A stretch of DNA of 64,000 bases from Caulobacter sp. FWC2 (lineage in GTDB: Bacteria > Pseudomonadota > Alphaproteobacteria > Caulobacterales > Caulobacteraceae). A program made the translations under genes and the position numbers. Below the pieces are notes generated by a model that was not told the DNA's origin, did not search any database, and was given only the letters and a program-made list of their open reading frames with translations. Positions 41,471-50,722 of this stretch are shown in pieces. Within the stretch, counting starts at the first letter, position 1, and the number at the start of each line of letters is the position of its first letter. The stretch is from the NCBI RefSeq assembly GCF_002742625.1, contig NZ_PEBF01000001.1:2480001-2544000 (forward strand), given 5' to 3'.

Positions 41471-42436
41471 ATGGACGTCGCCGCCTCTCTCGATCGCCTC
41501 GCCTCGCGCCTGTCGCCGACCGCGACCAGGGCCGCCAACGCCCGCCGCCTGTCGGGCGGCGCCAGCCTGGAAACCTGGGCTTTCGATCTCGACGACGGCA
41601 CGCCGCTGATCCTGCGCCGTCGCCCGGACGGCGCGGCCATACGCGAGACCGCCCTGGCCCTTGCCTCCGAAGCCGCTTTGATCCGCGCCGCCGATCAGGC
41701 CGGCGCGCCGGCGCCCAGCGTGGTTCATGTCTGCACGCCCGACGACGGCCTCGGCGAGGCCTATGTCATGCGCCGCCTGGAGGGCGAGACCCTCGGGCGC
41801 CGGATCGTCCGCGACGAGGCCTTCGCCGCTGTGCGCCCCGACCTTGCCCGCCGCTGCGGCGAGGTGCTGGCGCGGATTCACGCCGCGCCGACCGAGGACC
41901 TGCCGGACCTGGCCACTTCCGACGCAGGAGGCGAACTCGCGCGCTACGAGGAGATCTACCGCCAACTGGGCGTTCAACGACCAATCCTGGAGGCCGCCTT
42001 CCGCTGGCTGGAGACGATTGCCCCGCCGCCGCCCGAACGGCCGGTGCTGGTCCACGGCGATTTCCGGAATGGCAATCTGATGATCCATCCGACGGACGGC
42101 CTGGTCGGGGTGCTCGACTGGGAGCTGGCCCATCTGGGCGACCCGGCCGAGGACCTGGGCTGGATCTGCATCAATTCCTGGCGCTTCGGCGAATGGCGGA
42201 AGCCCGTGGGCGGCTTTGGCGACTATGCCGACCTGTTGGCCGGCTACGGCGGCAGGGTCTCGCTGGAGCGCGTGAAGTTCTGGCAGGCGCTCGGCTCACT
42301 GAAGTGGGGCGTCATGTGCCTGATGATGTATTCCAGCTTCGCCAGCGGCCAGGATCGCTCGATCGAGCGCGCCATGATCGGCCGGCGGACCAGCGAGACC
42401 GAGATCGACCTTGTGGCGCTGATGGAGCCGGCATGA
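41471..42436 (+). CDS. aminoglycoside-phosphotransferase-family kinase
   Basis: 321 residues. Kinase-like Brenner motif VLVHGDFRNGNLMI with the catalytic Asp and the metal motif GVLDWELAHLGDPAED. These match the ACAD10/11 and ACDH-associated APH group, not drug resistance enzymes: LGWICINSWRFGEW follows. In proteobacteria such kinases sit with acyl-CoA dehydrogenases and help degrade hydroxy-acyl compounds; no dehydrogenase is adjacent here. Overlaps the next gene by ATGA. Confidence 0.88.
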   Translation: MDVAASLDRLASRLSPTATRAANARRLSGGASLETWAFDLDDGTPLILRRRPDGAAIRETALALASEAALIRAADQAGAPAPSVVHVCTPDDGLGEAYVMRRLEGETLGRRIVRDEAFAAVRPDLARRCGEVLARIHAAPTEDLPDLATSDAGGELARYEEIYRQLGVQRPILEAAFRWLETIAPPPPERPVLVHGDFRNGNLMIHPTDGLVGVLDWELAHLGDPAEDLGWICINSWRFGEWRKPVGGFGDYADLLAGYGGRVSLERVKFWQALGSLKWGVMCLMMYSSFASGQDRSIERAMIGRRTSETEIDLVALMEPA

Positions 42437-42813
42437 TCAGTCACCCGACCGCCGTCGAACTGGCCCAAGCCGTCGCCGCCTTCGACGCGGAGACCGCCAT
42501 CCCCGGCGATGCGCGCCAGGCCTTCCTGTCCCGCGTCGCCGACAACGCCCGCGCCGCCCTGGCCCGCGAAGCCGAGCTCGGCGCGACCTTGGAGGCCGAG
42601 GCGGTCGAGCGGCTCGGGGCCTTGATGGCCGACACCGGCGACTTCGCCACGCTCAACGCCAAGCTCTGCGAGGCCTTGCGGACCGGCGCGATCGCCCCGC
42701 TCGATCCGGCGCTTTTGGCGCACCTGCGCGCCACGGCCATCGGCCAGATCGCCATCGACCAGCCAAGCTACGGCGGCCTAGCGGCGCTCCGGAACCGTGG
42801 AGACGGCGGTTAG
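42433..42813 (+). CDS. DUF6285-like protein coupled to the APH-family kinase
   Basis: 126 residues, helical and Ala-rich (VELAQAVAAFDAETAIPGDA, RVADNARAALAREAELGATL). It resembles small partners encoded after APH/ACAD-type kinases; the family number is a tentative match. Start overlaps the kinase stop. Its last 36 bases overlap the convergent DUF3089 gene. Confidence 0.75.
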   Translation: MISHPTAVELAQAVAAFDAETAIPGDARQAFLSRVADNARAALAREAELGATLEAEAVERLGALMADTGDFATLNAKLCEALRTGAIAPLDPALLAHLRATAIGQIAIDQPSYGGLAALRNRGDGG

Positions 42814-43920
42814 CGGGCGGCCGACCATAGTCGCCGACCGCGCCAGGGCGTCGGCCTCGATATCGGCATAGAACAGGTTGAAGGCGTCGACCTTTCGCCG
42901 ATCGGCCCACGAGCCGCTGTCGCGCAGCGCACTGGACTTGGGTTTGCTGGTCCGCAGCAGGCCGTTCTCGCAGCGCGCCGACACCTGCCTTTGCAAGAAG
43001 GGCGGCCGCGCGCCCCAATCCAGACCCGTGGCGTTGGCCGCGCCCAGGTTCAGCTTGGCCGGCGCGCGCTCCAGGCTGGTCCCGCCCAGCAGCGGGTTGA
43101 AACACAGCGGCGTACGGTGCTCGAGATTGACCAGTTGGTCGGTCGCGTCCCAGATCAGCGAGCGGCCCGTCAGTTCCTGCACGGCGCGGAAGTCGCCCTC
43201 CTGAGCCGAGGCCCAGGCCGCCACGCAGCCTGTCTCGCCCTTGTGCTCGCAGGCGGGGATCGGCGCATTCGGTCCGTATTCGTCGGCCGGCGCCACCGTC
43301 TCGATCAGATAGGCGGCGACAAGGCGGCGCTTCAGGTCCGGATCGGTGGCGATCTCCTCACGGAGCAGGCGAACGGCGAGGGAGCCGCCCTGCTCCACCC
43401 CAACGATGATGAACGGCCGCGCCTCGCCGTAGCGCGACAGATAGGTTCTGAAGGCCAGCTTGACGTCGCCATAGGCGAAGCGCCGCGCGTCGCGGGCGTC
43501 GTCGCGCAGGGTCAGGTAGGTATAGAGGCTGGCCTGGCGATAGCGCGGCGCGAACACCCGGCCCACACGGTCGAACGGTCCGGCGTAGTTCGGGATCACC
43601 ACCCGCGACAGGAACCGCTGGGCCTTCGGCTGGTCGATGCCGCCGTTCCAGTCGCGACCGCCGTCGAAGGTGGTCGGGTGGACGAAGAACACGTCGACCG
43701 GCTGGTTGGCCCGGGCGGGGCCCGGCAGCAAGGCCCAGGACGAGCGCTGGCCATAGTCCGGGGCCGGCGGCGGGCGGTAGGTCAGGAACGGGACCTTGGG
43801 GTCCAAAGCGTTGCTGAGGATATCATAGCGGAAGACGAAGGCGGCCGTCAGGAACAGCGCCAGGAACAGCGCCAGCCCCGCGCCGATCCAGAGCCTGAAG
43901 CTTTTGAACGAACCGCCCAT
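42778..43920 (-). CDS. DUF3089-type alpha/beta-hydrolase-like protein lacking its serine
   Basis: 380 residues from ATG 43920. One N-terminal membrane anchor (about residues 11-30, WIGAGLALFLALFLTAAFVF) and then a DUF3089 domain outside the membrane: VDVFFVHPTTFDGGRDWN and APRYRQASLYTYL are typical. The nucleophile elbow that is normally GHSQG reads GVEQG (residues 174-178), so the serine is replaced by E176. It may be a non-catalytic relative, or use another site. Possibly an anchored periplasmic esterase-like protein. Confidence 0.8.
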   Translation of the reverse strand: MGGSFKSFRLWIGAGLALFLALFLTAAFVFRYDILSNALDPKVPFLTYRPPPAPDYGQRSSWALLPGPARANQPVDVFFVHPTTFDGGRDWNGGIDQPKAQRFLSRVVIPNYAGPFDRVGRVFAPRYRQASLYTYLTLRDDARDARRFAYGDVKLAFRTYLSRYGEARPFIIVGVEQGGSLAVRLLREEIATDPDLKRRLVAAYLIETVAPADEYGPNAPIPACEHKGETGCVAAWASAQEGDFRAVQELTGRSLIWDATDQLVNLEHRTPLCFNPLLGGTSLERAPAKLNLGAANATGLDWGARPPFLQRQVSARCENGLLRTSKPKSSALRDSGSWADRRKVDAFNLFYADIEADALARSATMVGRPLTAVSTVPERR

Positions 43921-43979
43921 GCCTCTGGTTACACCATGGCCCCCTCGACTCAAAGGGACGGCTTTAAGCCTCTTTTCCG

Positions 43980-45182
43980 TCAAGCGCCTTCCTGGCCGAT
44001 GATCGCCACCGAGCAGACATTGCTGGCCGGCGCGCCGCCCAGATTGTGGGTCATTCCGAAGACGGGATTGGAGAGCTGCCGCTCGCCCGCGCGGCCTTGC
44101 AGCTGCAGGTACATCTCGTAGAGCATTCGCAGGCCCGAGGCGCCGATCGGATGGCCGAAGCACTTGAGGCCGCCGTCGATCTGGCACGGCATCTCCCCGT
44201 CGGCGTCATAGAAACCGTCCAGCACGTCACGCCAACCCTGGCCCTCCGGCGAGATGAACAGGTCCTCCATCGTCACCAGCTCGGTGATCGAAAAGCAGTC
44301 GTGCACCTCCATCATCGAGATCTGGTCGCGCGGCCGCTCGATACCGGCCTCCTTGTAGGCCTTACGCGCGGCGATGCGGGCGGTGTGGAAGTGGCTGCCG
44401 TCCCAGCCGTTGTACTGGCTCTCATAGCCGTTCGAGACCGACAGCTGCAGGGCCTTCACGGTGACCAGATCGTGCTTGCCGAGCGCCCGGGCGATCTCGG
44501 GCGTGGTGACGATCGCCGCCGCTGCGCCGTCCGACACGCCGCAGCAGTCGAACAGGCCCAGCGGCTCGGCGATCATCGGGGCGTTGAGGGCCTGTTCGGC
44601 GGTGATCGGCTTGCGCAGGTGCGCCTTGGGGTTCTTGGCGCCGTTGGCGTGGCTCTTGACCGAGACGTGAGCGATGGCGCGCTTCAGGTCGTCCTTGGAG
44701 ACCCCGTGCTTGGCGCGATAGGCGCTGGCCAGCTGCGCGAAGTTGCCGGGCGCGGAGCCGTTCGGCATCACCTGCGGATTGAGCGTGCCCGGATGGGCGA
44801 CCGGCAGGCCGCCATAGCCGGTGTCCTTCAGCTTCTCGACGCCGACGGCGAGCGCGATATCGGCCGCGCCGGCCGCCACGGCATAGACCGCGCCGCGGAA
44901 GGCCTCCGAGCCCGAGGCGCAGAAGTTCTCGACCCGGGTGACGGCGATGTTGGGCAGGCGCAGGGCGATCGACAGCGGCGTGCCGCCCTTACCCGAGCCG
45001 ATCTCGTCGATGTGCGTCGAGAACCACGCAGCGTCCAGCTGGGTCTGATCGATGCCAGCGTCCTGCATGGCCTCCAGATAGGCCTCGACCATGAGGTCGT
45101 CGGGGCCAGCGTCCCAGCGCTCGCCGAACTTGCTGCAGCCCATCCCGAGGATGGCGACCTTGTCCCGGATACCCTGCGGCAT
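43980..45182 (-). CDS. SCPx-like thiolase (acetyl-CoA acetyltransferase family)
   Basis: 400 residues. Active-site Cys C88 in VENFCASGSEAF, His in EVHDCFSITELV and the ending GHPIGASG and MTHNLGGAPASN are those of the SCP-x/non-specific lipid-transfer thiolase type, which degrades branched or sterol-like acyl-CoA in other organisms. It lies 11 bases after a KAS/HMGS-DUF35 gene, a usual pairing (thiolase plus DUF35 partner) for lipid or ketone metabolism. Confidence 0.9.
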   Translation of the reverse strand: MPQGIRDKVAILGMGCSKFGERWDAGPDDLMVEAYLEAMQDAGIDQTQLDAAWFSTHIDEIGSGKGGTPLSIALRLPNIAVTRVENFCASGSEAFRGAVYAVAAGAADIALAVGVEKLKDTGYGGLPVAHPGTLNPQVMPNGSAPGNFAQLASAYRAKHGVSKDDLKRAIAHVSVKSHANGAKNPKAHLRKPITAEQALNAPMIAEPLGLFDCCGVSDGAAAAIVTTPEIARALGKHDLVTVKALQLSVSNGYESQYNGWDGSHFHTARIAARKAYKEAGIERPRDQISMMEVHDCFSITELVTMEDLFISPEGQGWRDVLDGFYDADGEMPCQIDGGLKCFGHPIGASGLRMLYEMYLQLQGRAGERQLSNPVFGMTHNLGGAPASNVCSVAIIGQEGA

Positions 45183-45193
45183 GATCGGTCTCC

Positions 45194-46660
45194 CTATTCA
45201 GCGGCTTGAGAGGTTTGGGCGGCGATTGCGGCGCGATCCGGCGTGGCCTTCCAGAAGTAGCGGACGAAGCCGCGCTTTTCGTCGACCTCCTTGATGCGGA
45301 ACACCATCCGCACCGGCAGGCCGGTCTCGACATCACCCGGCGCGACGTCGGTGATGTCCATCATGATCCGGCCGCCGCCCTCGAAGACGATCATGCCGTA
45401 ATGGTTTGGCGGGGCCATGGAAAAGGTAAGGTAATCAGCCGAATAGCTGAGAACACTCGCGCGGCGCTCGGCGAAGCGATACGGCTCCTGGGTGTCGACG
45501 GCGGGGTTGTTCGGCGCGACCGAGATGCGGGTGCGTGGAAACTGCACGACGCCGGTCTCGCGGCAGCGGCCGCCAACCAGGCCAAGGATCATGTCCTCGT
45601 TGCGGTAGAGGGTGGTCAGGGCCGTCTTGTTGTCCTTCTCGGCCCGCATGCCCTTGTCCCATTCGACCAGGCCATTGAAGGTCAGGAATTTCAGGTAGTT
45701 GGTCTCAACTTCTCGATCAGCCAGCGACCCCGTGACGCCCCGCGCGGGACGCTGGCCTTGGCCGGTGGCGCGGAACACCATGGCCTCGGCGCCCTGGCCG
45801 AACTGGGCGACCAGGATCACCTCGCCCGCCTTGGCGTCCTCCAGCGCGTGGGCCAGCATAATGGGTCCGTGCGCGCAGCCGGCCTCGCCCATCACGGCGG
45901 CGAGGTTGTCGCGAACGGCCTCGGGCCTGATCCCCACGGCCTTGGCCAATGTCGCGGCCATGCCAGAAAAGGTCGATGGAAAGCAGAAATGATCGACTTC
46001 AGAAGCACTTAGGCCCGCAATCTCAAGCGCCTTTCGAACGGCCGGCGGCACGAGCTTGACGATGCCCTCATCGCGGATCCAGCGCTCCTCCCAGTAGTAG
46101 TCGAAGCCGCCGTCGTCGCCGCGGAAGTGGTCGACGAAGTCGTCGGTGACCGAACCCCGCCCCAGCATTTCGGCCGCCCCTGGGCCGTCGGTGACCACGA
46201 AGGCCGCCGCGCCGTCGCCGAAGTCCAGTTCCTGGGCCGAGACCGCCCGGGCCCTGCGGCGCTCGCCGACGGCGACCAGGGAGGTCCCGCCGCTCGCCAA
46301 GGCCTGTCCCAGCGCTGTCAGGCCGCAGCGCTGCGAACCGGTCACGTCACTGGCGGTGATCGACTTCTCAAGGGTCAGGGCCGCCGAGACGATCCCCGCG
46401 TTCAGCCGGTCGGCGAACGGCGCCGTCGTGGAGGCGAAGTAGAAGCTGTCGATGTGGCTGCGGTCGTCGTCGGGGCCGAGGGCGTCGCGGGCCGCCTCGA
46501 CCGCCATGGTCAAGGCGTCCTCGTCCCAGTTGGCCATGGAGCGCTCGCCCTTGCCCTTGGCCTTGAGGTTCGGCGCAACCCAGGCATTGGCCTCTGTCAC
46601 GGCCTTACGGCTAAGGCGCAGACGCGGCGCATAAGCGCCCCAGGCGGCGATGCCGGCCAT
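45194..46660 (-). CDS. HMG-CoA-synthase-like/DUF35 fusion
   Basis: 488 residues. N-terminal thiolase-fold half (residues 1-330) with a likely catalytic C112 in GSQRCGLTALGQ; C-terminal OB-fold DUF35 half. The usual four-Cys zinc ribbon of DUF35 is reduced to one Cys (GGRCRETGVVQFPR), so metal binding is doubtful. In archaea and actinobacteria such proteins pair with thiolases to channel acyl-CoA. It is the first gene of a two-gene unit with the SCPx-like thiolase. Confidence 0.84.
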   Translation of the reverse strand: MAGIAAWGAYAPRLRLSRKAVTEANAWVAPNLKAKGKGERSMANWDEDALTMAVEAARDALGPDDDRSHIDSFYFASTTAPFADRLNAGIVSAALTLEKSITASDVTGSQRCGLTALGQALASGGTSLVAVGERRRARAVSAQELDFGDGAAAFVVTDGPGAAEMLGRGSVTDDFVDHFRGDDGGFDYYWEERWIRDEGIVKLVPPAVRKALEIAGLSASEVDHFCFPSTFSGMAATLAKAVGIRPEAVRDNLAAVMGEAGCAHGPIMLAHALEDAKAGEVILVAQFGQGAEAMVFRATGQGQRPARGVTGSLADREVETNYLKFLTFNGLVEWDKGMRAEKDNKTALTTLYRNEDMILGLVGGRCRETGVVQFPRTRISVAPNNPAVDTQEPYRFAERRASVLSYSADYLTFSMAPPNHYGMIVFEGGGRIMMDITDVAPGDVETGLPVRMVFRIKEVDEKRGFVRYFWKATPDRAAIAAQTSQAAE

Positions 46661-46761
46661 GATGAACTCCCTGACGTCGAGGTTCGCGCCTCGATCTCGG
46701 GGTCAGCCTACGCCGGGACTTGGACCGGACAAGTGTTCCGTGGCGTCATATCCGACAGCGA

Positions 46762-47763
46762 CTATCGGTAGGGGTCGTCGGTATTCAGGTAGCCCGCCAC
46801 ATAGTCGGCGACGCCGTCTTCCAGCGTGGTCATCGGCGCATCATAGCCGGCGGCCCGCAGGCGGCTCATATCGGCCTGGGTGTAATACTGGTACTTGCCG
46901 CGCAGCACCTCGGGCATGTCGATATAGGTGATGTCGGGCGCGCGGTTCACGGCCTCGAAGGTGGCCACGGCGAGATCCCGGAACGAGCGCGCGTGGCCAG
47001 AACCCAGGTTGAAGACGCCATTCACCGCCGAATTCTGGGACAACCAGGCGATCACGTCGACCGCATCGCGGACATAGACGAAGTCGCGCAGCTGGCCGCC
47101 ATCCTCGTAGTCCGGGTGGTGTGACTTGAAGAGCTTGACCCCTTCGCCCGCGGCGACGCGCGGCCAGATCTGGGCCACCACCGACTTCATGCCGTCCTTG
47201 TGGTCCTCGTTGGGGCCGTAGACGTTGAAGAACTTCAGGCCCGCCCATTGGGCCGGGGCATGGCCGCGATGGGCCTCGCGCACGGCGTAGATATCGAACA
47301 ACGCCTTGGACCAGCCATAGGCGTTCAGCGGCCGCAGGGCCTGCAGCGAGGCCAGATCGTCCTTGCCCTCGAAGCCCAGCGAGCCGTCGCCATAGGTCGC
47401 CGCCGACGAGGCGTAGATCAGCCGCTTGCCGTGTTGCGCGCACCAGTCCCATAGGTCGCGCGACAGCACGAAGTTGGACTGCACGATCTTGTCGGCGTCC
47501 TGCTCGGTCGTCGACGACACCGCGCCCATGTGGATGATCAGCTCGACCTCGGCGCCGCGCCTGGCCAGCCAGTCGAACAACTGCTCGGGGGCCACGAAGT
47601 CGGCGATCGGATGCTTGGCGATATTGCGCCACTTGCCACTGGCGGCGTCACGAAGGCGGTCGCAGACCACGACGTCTAGCGCCGGATCCTCGCAGACACG
47701 CGCGACGATGTTCGAGCCGATGAAGCCCGCGCCGCCGGTGACGAGAACGATGCGCCGGTTCAT
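46762..47763 (-). CDS. hldD: ADP-L-glycero-D-manno-heptose 6-epimerase
   Basis: 333 residues from ATG 47763. Rossmann motif TGGAGFIGSNIV near the start, catalytic SSAATYGDG and YGWSKALFD (Tyr/Lys), then FFNVYGPNEDHKDGMKSVVA, typical of HldD/RfaD. It makes the heptose donor for the lipopolysaccharide inner core. Convergent or divergent partners are unrelated; divergent from the photolyase gene. Confidence 0.93.
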   Translation of the reverse strand: MNRRIVLVTGGAGFIGSNIVARVCEDPALDVVVCDRLRDAASGKWRNIAKHPIADFVAPEQLFDWLARRGAEVELIIHMGAVSSTTEQDADKIVQSNFVLSRDLWDWCAQHGKRLIYASSAATYGDGSLGFEGKDDLASLQALRPLNAYGWSKALFDIYAVREAHRGHAPAQWAGLKFFNVYGPNEDHKDGMKSVVAQIWPRVAAGEGVKLFKSHHPDYEDGGQLRDFVYVRDAVDVIAWLSQNSAVNGVFNLGSGHARSFRDLAVATFEAVNRAPDITYIDMPEVLRGKYQYYTQADMSRLRAAGYDAPMTTLEDGVADYVAGYLNTDDPYR

Positions 47764-47868
47764 AGAGCGACTCTGCGGGCGACGACTTGCGGATGATCCA
47801 AGGAAGCGGTTCCGACGTAATACGAGTGCAGGCGCCTGAGAGGTGGCCTTTCGGGCGAGGTGAAGCAA

Positions 47869-49299
47869 GTGCGGACGGACAAAGACCAGGAGCCGATCAT
47901 CGTCTGGTTCCGCAAGGACCTGCGCTTAGCCGACAATCCCGCCCTGCGCCATGCCGCCGACAGCGGCCGGCCGGTGATCCCCCTCTATATTCTTGATGAA
48001 ACCAAGGACATCCGGCCGATGGGTGGGGCCTCGCTGTGGTGGCTGGACAAGTCGCTGAAGAGCCTGGCCGAAAGCCTTGAGAAGCTTGGCAATAAGCTGG
48101 TCCTTCGCAAAGGCTCCGCCGCCGATGTGCTGGACGACGTGATCGCCCACAGCGGCGCGACCTGCGTGCTGTGGAACCGTCTCTACGACAAGGCCAGCAT
48201 CGACCGCGACACCGAGATCAAGGCGCGCCTGAAGGACGCGGGCGTCGACTGTCAGAGCTTCAACGCCAGCCTGCTGAACGAACCCTGGACCGTGCAGAAC
48301 GGCTCCAAGCAGCCCTACAAGGTCTTCACGCCGTACTGGCGGGCGGCGCGCGAACACCTTAGCCACGTCACTGTAGAGTCCGCGCCCCAGCGCCTGAAAT
48401 CACCTGAACATTTCCCTCGCAGCGAAAGTCTCGCCGGCTGGGGCCTGCATCCGACCAAGCCGGACTGGTCGAAAGGCTTCGACCTCTGGACACCCGGCGA
48501 GGCTGGCGCGCTGGATCGCCTCAACACCTTCCTGTCTGGCCCGGTCGACGGCTATGGCGAGAAGCGCGACCTGCCGGGGATCGAGGCGACCTCGCGCTTG
48601 TCTCCGCACCTGCACTTCGGCGAGATCGGACCGCGCCAAGTCTGGCTGGCCGCGCGCAACGCCGCCGACCATGGCGACGCTCCCACAGGCGAGATCGACA
48701 AGTTCCTGTCCGAACTCGGCTGGCGCGAGTTCAACCACGCCATCCTCTTCCATTGGCCGGACCTGCCGACCCAGAGCTTCCGGCCGGAGTTCGACGCCTT
48801 CCCGTGGAAGAGCAACTCCGCGTTCTTTGAGGCGTGGACCAAGGGCCAGACCGGCTATCCGATCGTCGACGCCGGCATGCGCGAGCTTTGGGCCACCGGC
48901 TTCATGCACAATCGCGTGCGCATGATCGTGGCCTCGTTCCTGATCAAGCATCTGCTGGTCGACTGGCGCGAGGGCGAGGCCTGGTTCTGGGACACGCTGC
49001 TCGACGCCGATCTGCCCAACAATGTCGGCAACTGGCAGTGGGTGGCCGGCAGCGGCGCCGACGCCGCGCCCTACTTCCGGATCTTCAACCCGATCGCCCA
49101 GGGCGAGAAGTTCGACCCGCGGGGCGTCTATGTCCGACGCTGGGTGCCCGAGCTCAAAAACGTTTCCGACGAGGTTATCCACAAGCCATGGACCCGCGCC
49201 TTGCATCTGCCGGCCGAAGCAAAACGTCTCTATTCGAGACCAATCGTCGACCATGCGCAGGCGCGCGAGAAGGCCATGGAGGCCTATCGCAGCCTCTAG
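47869..49299 (+). CDS. phrB: deoxyribodipyrimidine photolyase
   Basis: 476 residues from GTG 47869 (GAGG seven bases upstream; GTG 47860 also possible). Photolyase domain IVWFRKDLRLADNPAL, then FAD-binding core: TSRLSPHLHFGEIGPRQVW, SELGWREFNHAILF, GYPIVDAGMRELWATGFMHN, RVRMIVASFLIKHLLVDWRE and GNWQWVAGSGADAAPYFRIF. Class I CPD photolyase that repairs UV pyrimidine dimers using blue light. Confidence 0.95.
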   Translation: MRTDKDQEPIIVWFRKDLRLADNPALRHAADSGRPVIPLYILDETKDIRPMGGASLWWLDKSLKSLAESLEKLGNKLVLRKGSAADVLDDVIAHSGATCVLWNRLYDKASIDRDTEIKARLKDAGVDCQSFNASLLNEPWTVQNGSKQPYKVFTPYWRAAREHLSHVTVESAPQRLKSPEHFPRSESLAGWGLHPTKPDWSKGFDLWTPGEAGALDRLNTFLSGPVDGYGEKRDLPGIEATSRLSPHLHFGEIGPRQVWLAARNAADHGDAPTGEIDKFLSELGWREFNHAILFHWPDLPTQSFRPEFDAFPWKSNSAFFEAWTKGQTGYPIVDAGMRELWATGFMHNRVRMIVASFLIKHLLVDWREGEAWFWDTLLDADLPNNVGNWQWVAGSGADAAPYFRIFNPIAQGEKFDPRGVYVRRWVPELKNVSDEVIHKPWTRALHLPAEAKRLYSRPIVDHAQAREKAMEAYRSL

Positions 49300-49346
49300 A
49301 AGGTTTACGGGCCGGTCCTTAACAGCGTTAATGAACGCGTAACCGG

Positions 49347-50576
49347 ATGCGAGGCCCCGCCTTGGATACGACGCTTTTGAACCATCCCGACCTGAAGGCG
49401 GCCCCGACCGCCTTTCGAACCGCCTTGCGGGTGGCGGCGACGAACTGGGAGTTCGGCTCGGTCACGTTCGTCCTGCCGACCGGCAAGGCTGTGACGGTGA
49501 GCGGGCGCCAGCCAGGTCCAGAAGCGACGATCCGGATCCGCGACTACAACTTCGTCCGCCGCGCCTTTTCGTCCGGCGACATCGGTTTCGCCGAGGGCTT
49601 CATGGCCGGTGAATGGGAAACGCCTGACCTGTCGGCGGTGCTCGAGGCGTTCTCGCTGAACTTCGACAAGCTGTCGGCCCTGGTGGACGGCAACCCGGTC
49701 ATGCGAGTGATCAACGTCCTCTACCACCTGTTCCACCGCAACAGCCGCGATGGCTCACGCAAGAACATCCACGCCCACTACGACCTGGGCAATGCGTTCT
49801 ATTCTCGCTGGCTGGACCCAAGCATGACCTATTCCTCGGCCCTCTATGAGCGGCCGAACCAGTCCCTGCCCGAGGCCCAGACCGCCAAGTATGCGGCCCT
49901 GGCCCGGACCATCGACCTGGCTCCCGGCAAGCACGTGCTGGAGATCGGCTGCGGCTGGGGCGGCTTCGCCGAGTTCGCCGCCAAGGAGGTGGGCGCCAAG
50001 GTCACCGGCATCACCATCTCCCAGGCGCAGTACGACTTCGCTCGCAAGCGGCTGTTCGAGCAGGGGCTGGCGGAGAAGGCCGACATCCAGCTGATCGACT
50101 ATCGCGACGTCCGGGGCCAGTTCGACGCCGTGGCCTCGATCGAGATGTTCGAGGCGGTCGGCGAGGAGTACTGGCCCTCGTACTTCGGCAAGATCCGCGA
50201 CGTGTTGAAGCCCGGCGGTCGCGCCGGCCTGCAGATCATCACCATCCGCGACGAGCTGTTCGACGACTATCGTGGGCGCACCGACTTCATCCAGCGCTAC
50301 ATCTTCCCGGGCGGCATGCTGCCCAGCGAGGCGCGGCTTAAGGAAGAGACCGAGCGCGCGGGGCTGGAGTGGAGCGATCTCAAACGCTTCGGCCAGAACT
50401 ATGCCGACACCCTGGCCGAGTGGGCGCGACGCTTCGAAGCCGCCTGGAGCGACATCCGCAAGGACGGCTTCGACGAACGGTTCCGGCGCCTGTGGCGGTT
50501 CTATCTCAGCTACTGCGAGGCCGGCTTTCGCACCGAACGGACCAATGTCATCCAGCTAGGCCTCAGCCGCAGCTGA
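49347..50576 (+). CDS. cfa: cyclopropane-fatty-acyl-phospholipid synthase
   Basis: 409 residues. SAM-binding motif VLEIGCGWGGFAEFAAKEVG near residue 193 and the CFA signature HYDLGNAFYSRWLDPSMTYS, plus FFG-like YFGKIRDVLKPGG. It transfers a methylene from SAM across the double bond of membrane lipids in stationary phase or acid stress. Its stop lies inside a 14-bp inverted repeat. Confidence 0.94.
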   Translation: MRGPALDTTLLNHPDLKAAPTAFRTALRVAATNWEFGSVTFVLPTGKAVTVSGRQPGPEATIRIRDYNFVRRAFSSGDIGFAEGFMAGEWETPDLSAVLEAFSLNFDKLSALVDGNPVMRVINVLYHLFHRNSRDGSRKNIHAHYDLGNAFYSRWLDPSMTYSSALYERPNQSLPEAQTAKYAALARTIDLAPGKHVLEIGCGWGGFAEFAAKEVGAKVTGITISQAQYDFARKRLFEQGLAEKADIQLIDYRDVRGQFDAVASIEMFEAVGEEYWPSYFGKIRDVLKPGGRAGLQIITIRDELFDDYRGRTDFIQRYIFPGGMLPSEARLKEETERAGLEWSDLKRFGQNYADTLAEWARRFEAAWSDIRKDGFDERFRRLWRFYLSYCEAGFRTERTNVIQLGLSRS

Positions 50577-50601
50577 TATCCACAGTTTGTGGATATCAGC
50601 T
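50571..50601. repeat. 14-bp inverted repeat overlapping the cfa stop codon
   Basis: 50571-50584 pairs perfectly with 50588-50601 around the loop GTT. The stem begins with the last codon of cfa and includes the TGA at 50574-50576. It lacks a T-tract, so it is not a standard terminator; it could protect the mRNA 3' end or bind a dimeric protein. Confidence 0.6.
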
Positions 50602-50722
50602 CAAGCCATGGTCAAGCTTAAGGTTTGGCGGTCCGCGCTGAGGCTTTCAGGAAAACTGGGGTTGCGCCGGCCTTTCGCCGCACGATCTTTCAGCCAACCG
50701 AAGATCCTTTCCAAGGCTCCCC

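Noticed and set aside
41471..42436. Aminoglycoside resistance enzyme
   Set aside because: Sequence belongs to the ACAD-associated APH group; no resistance context.
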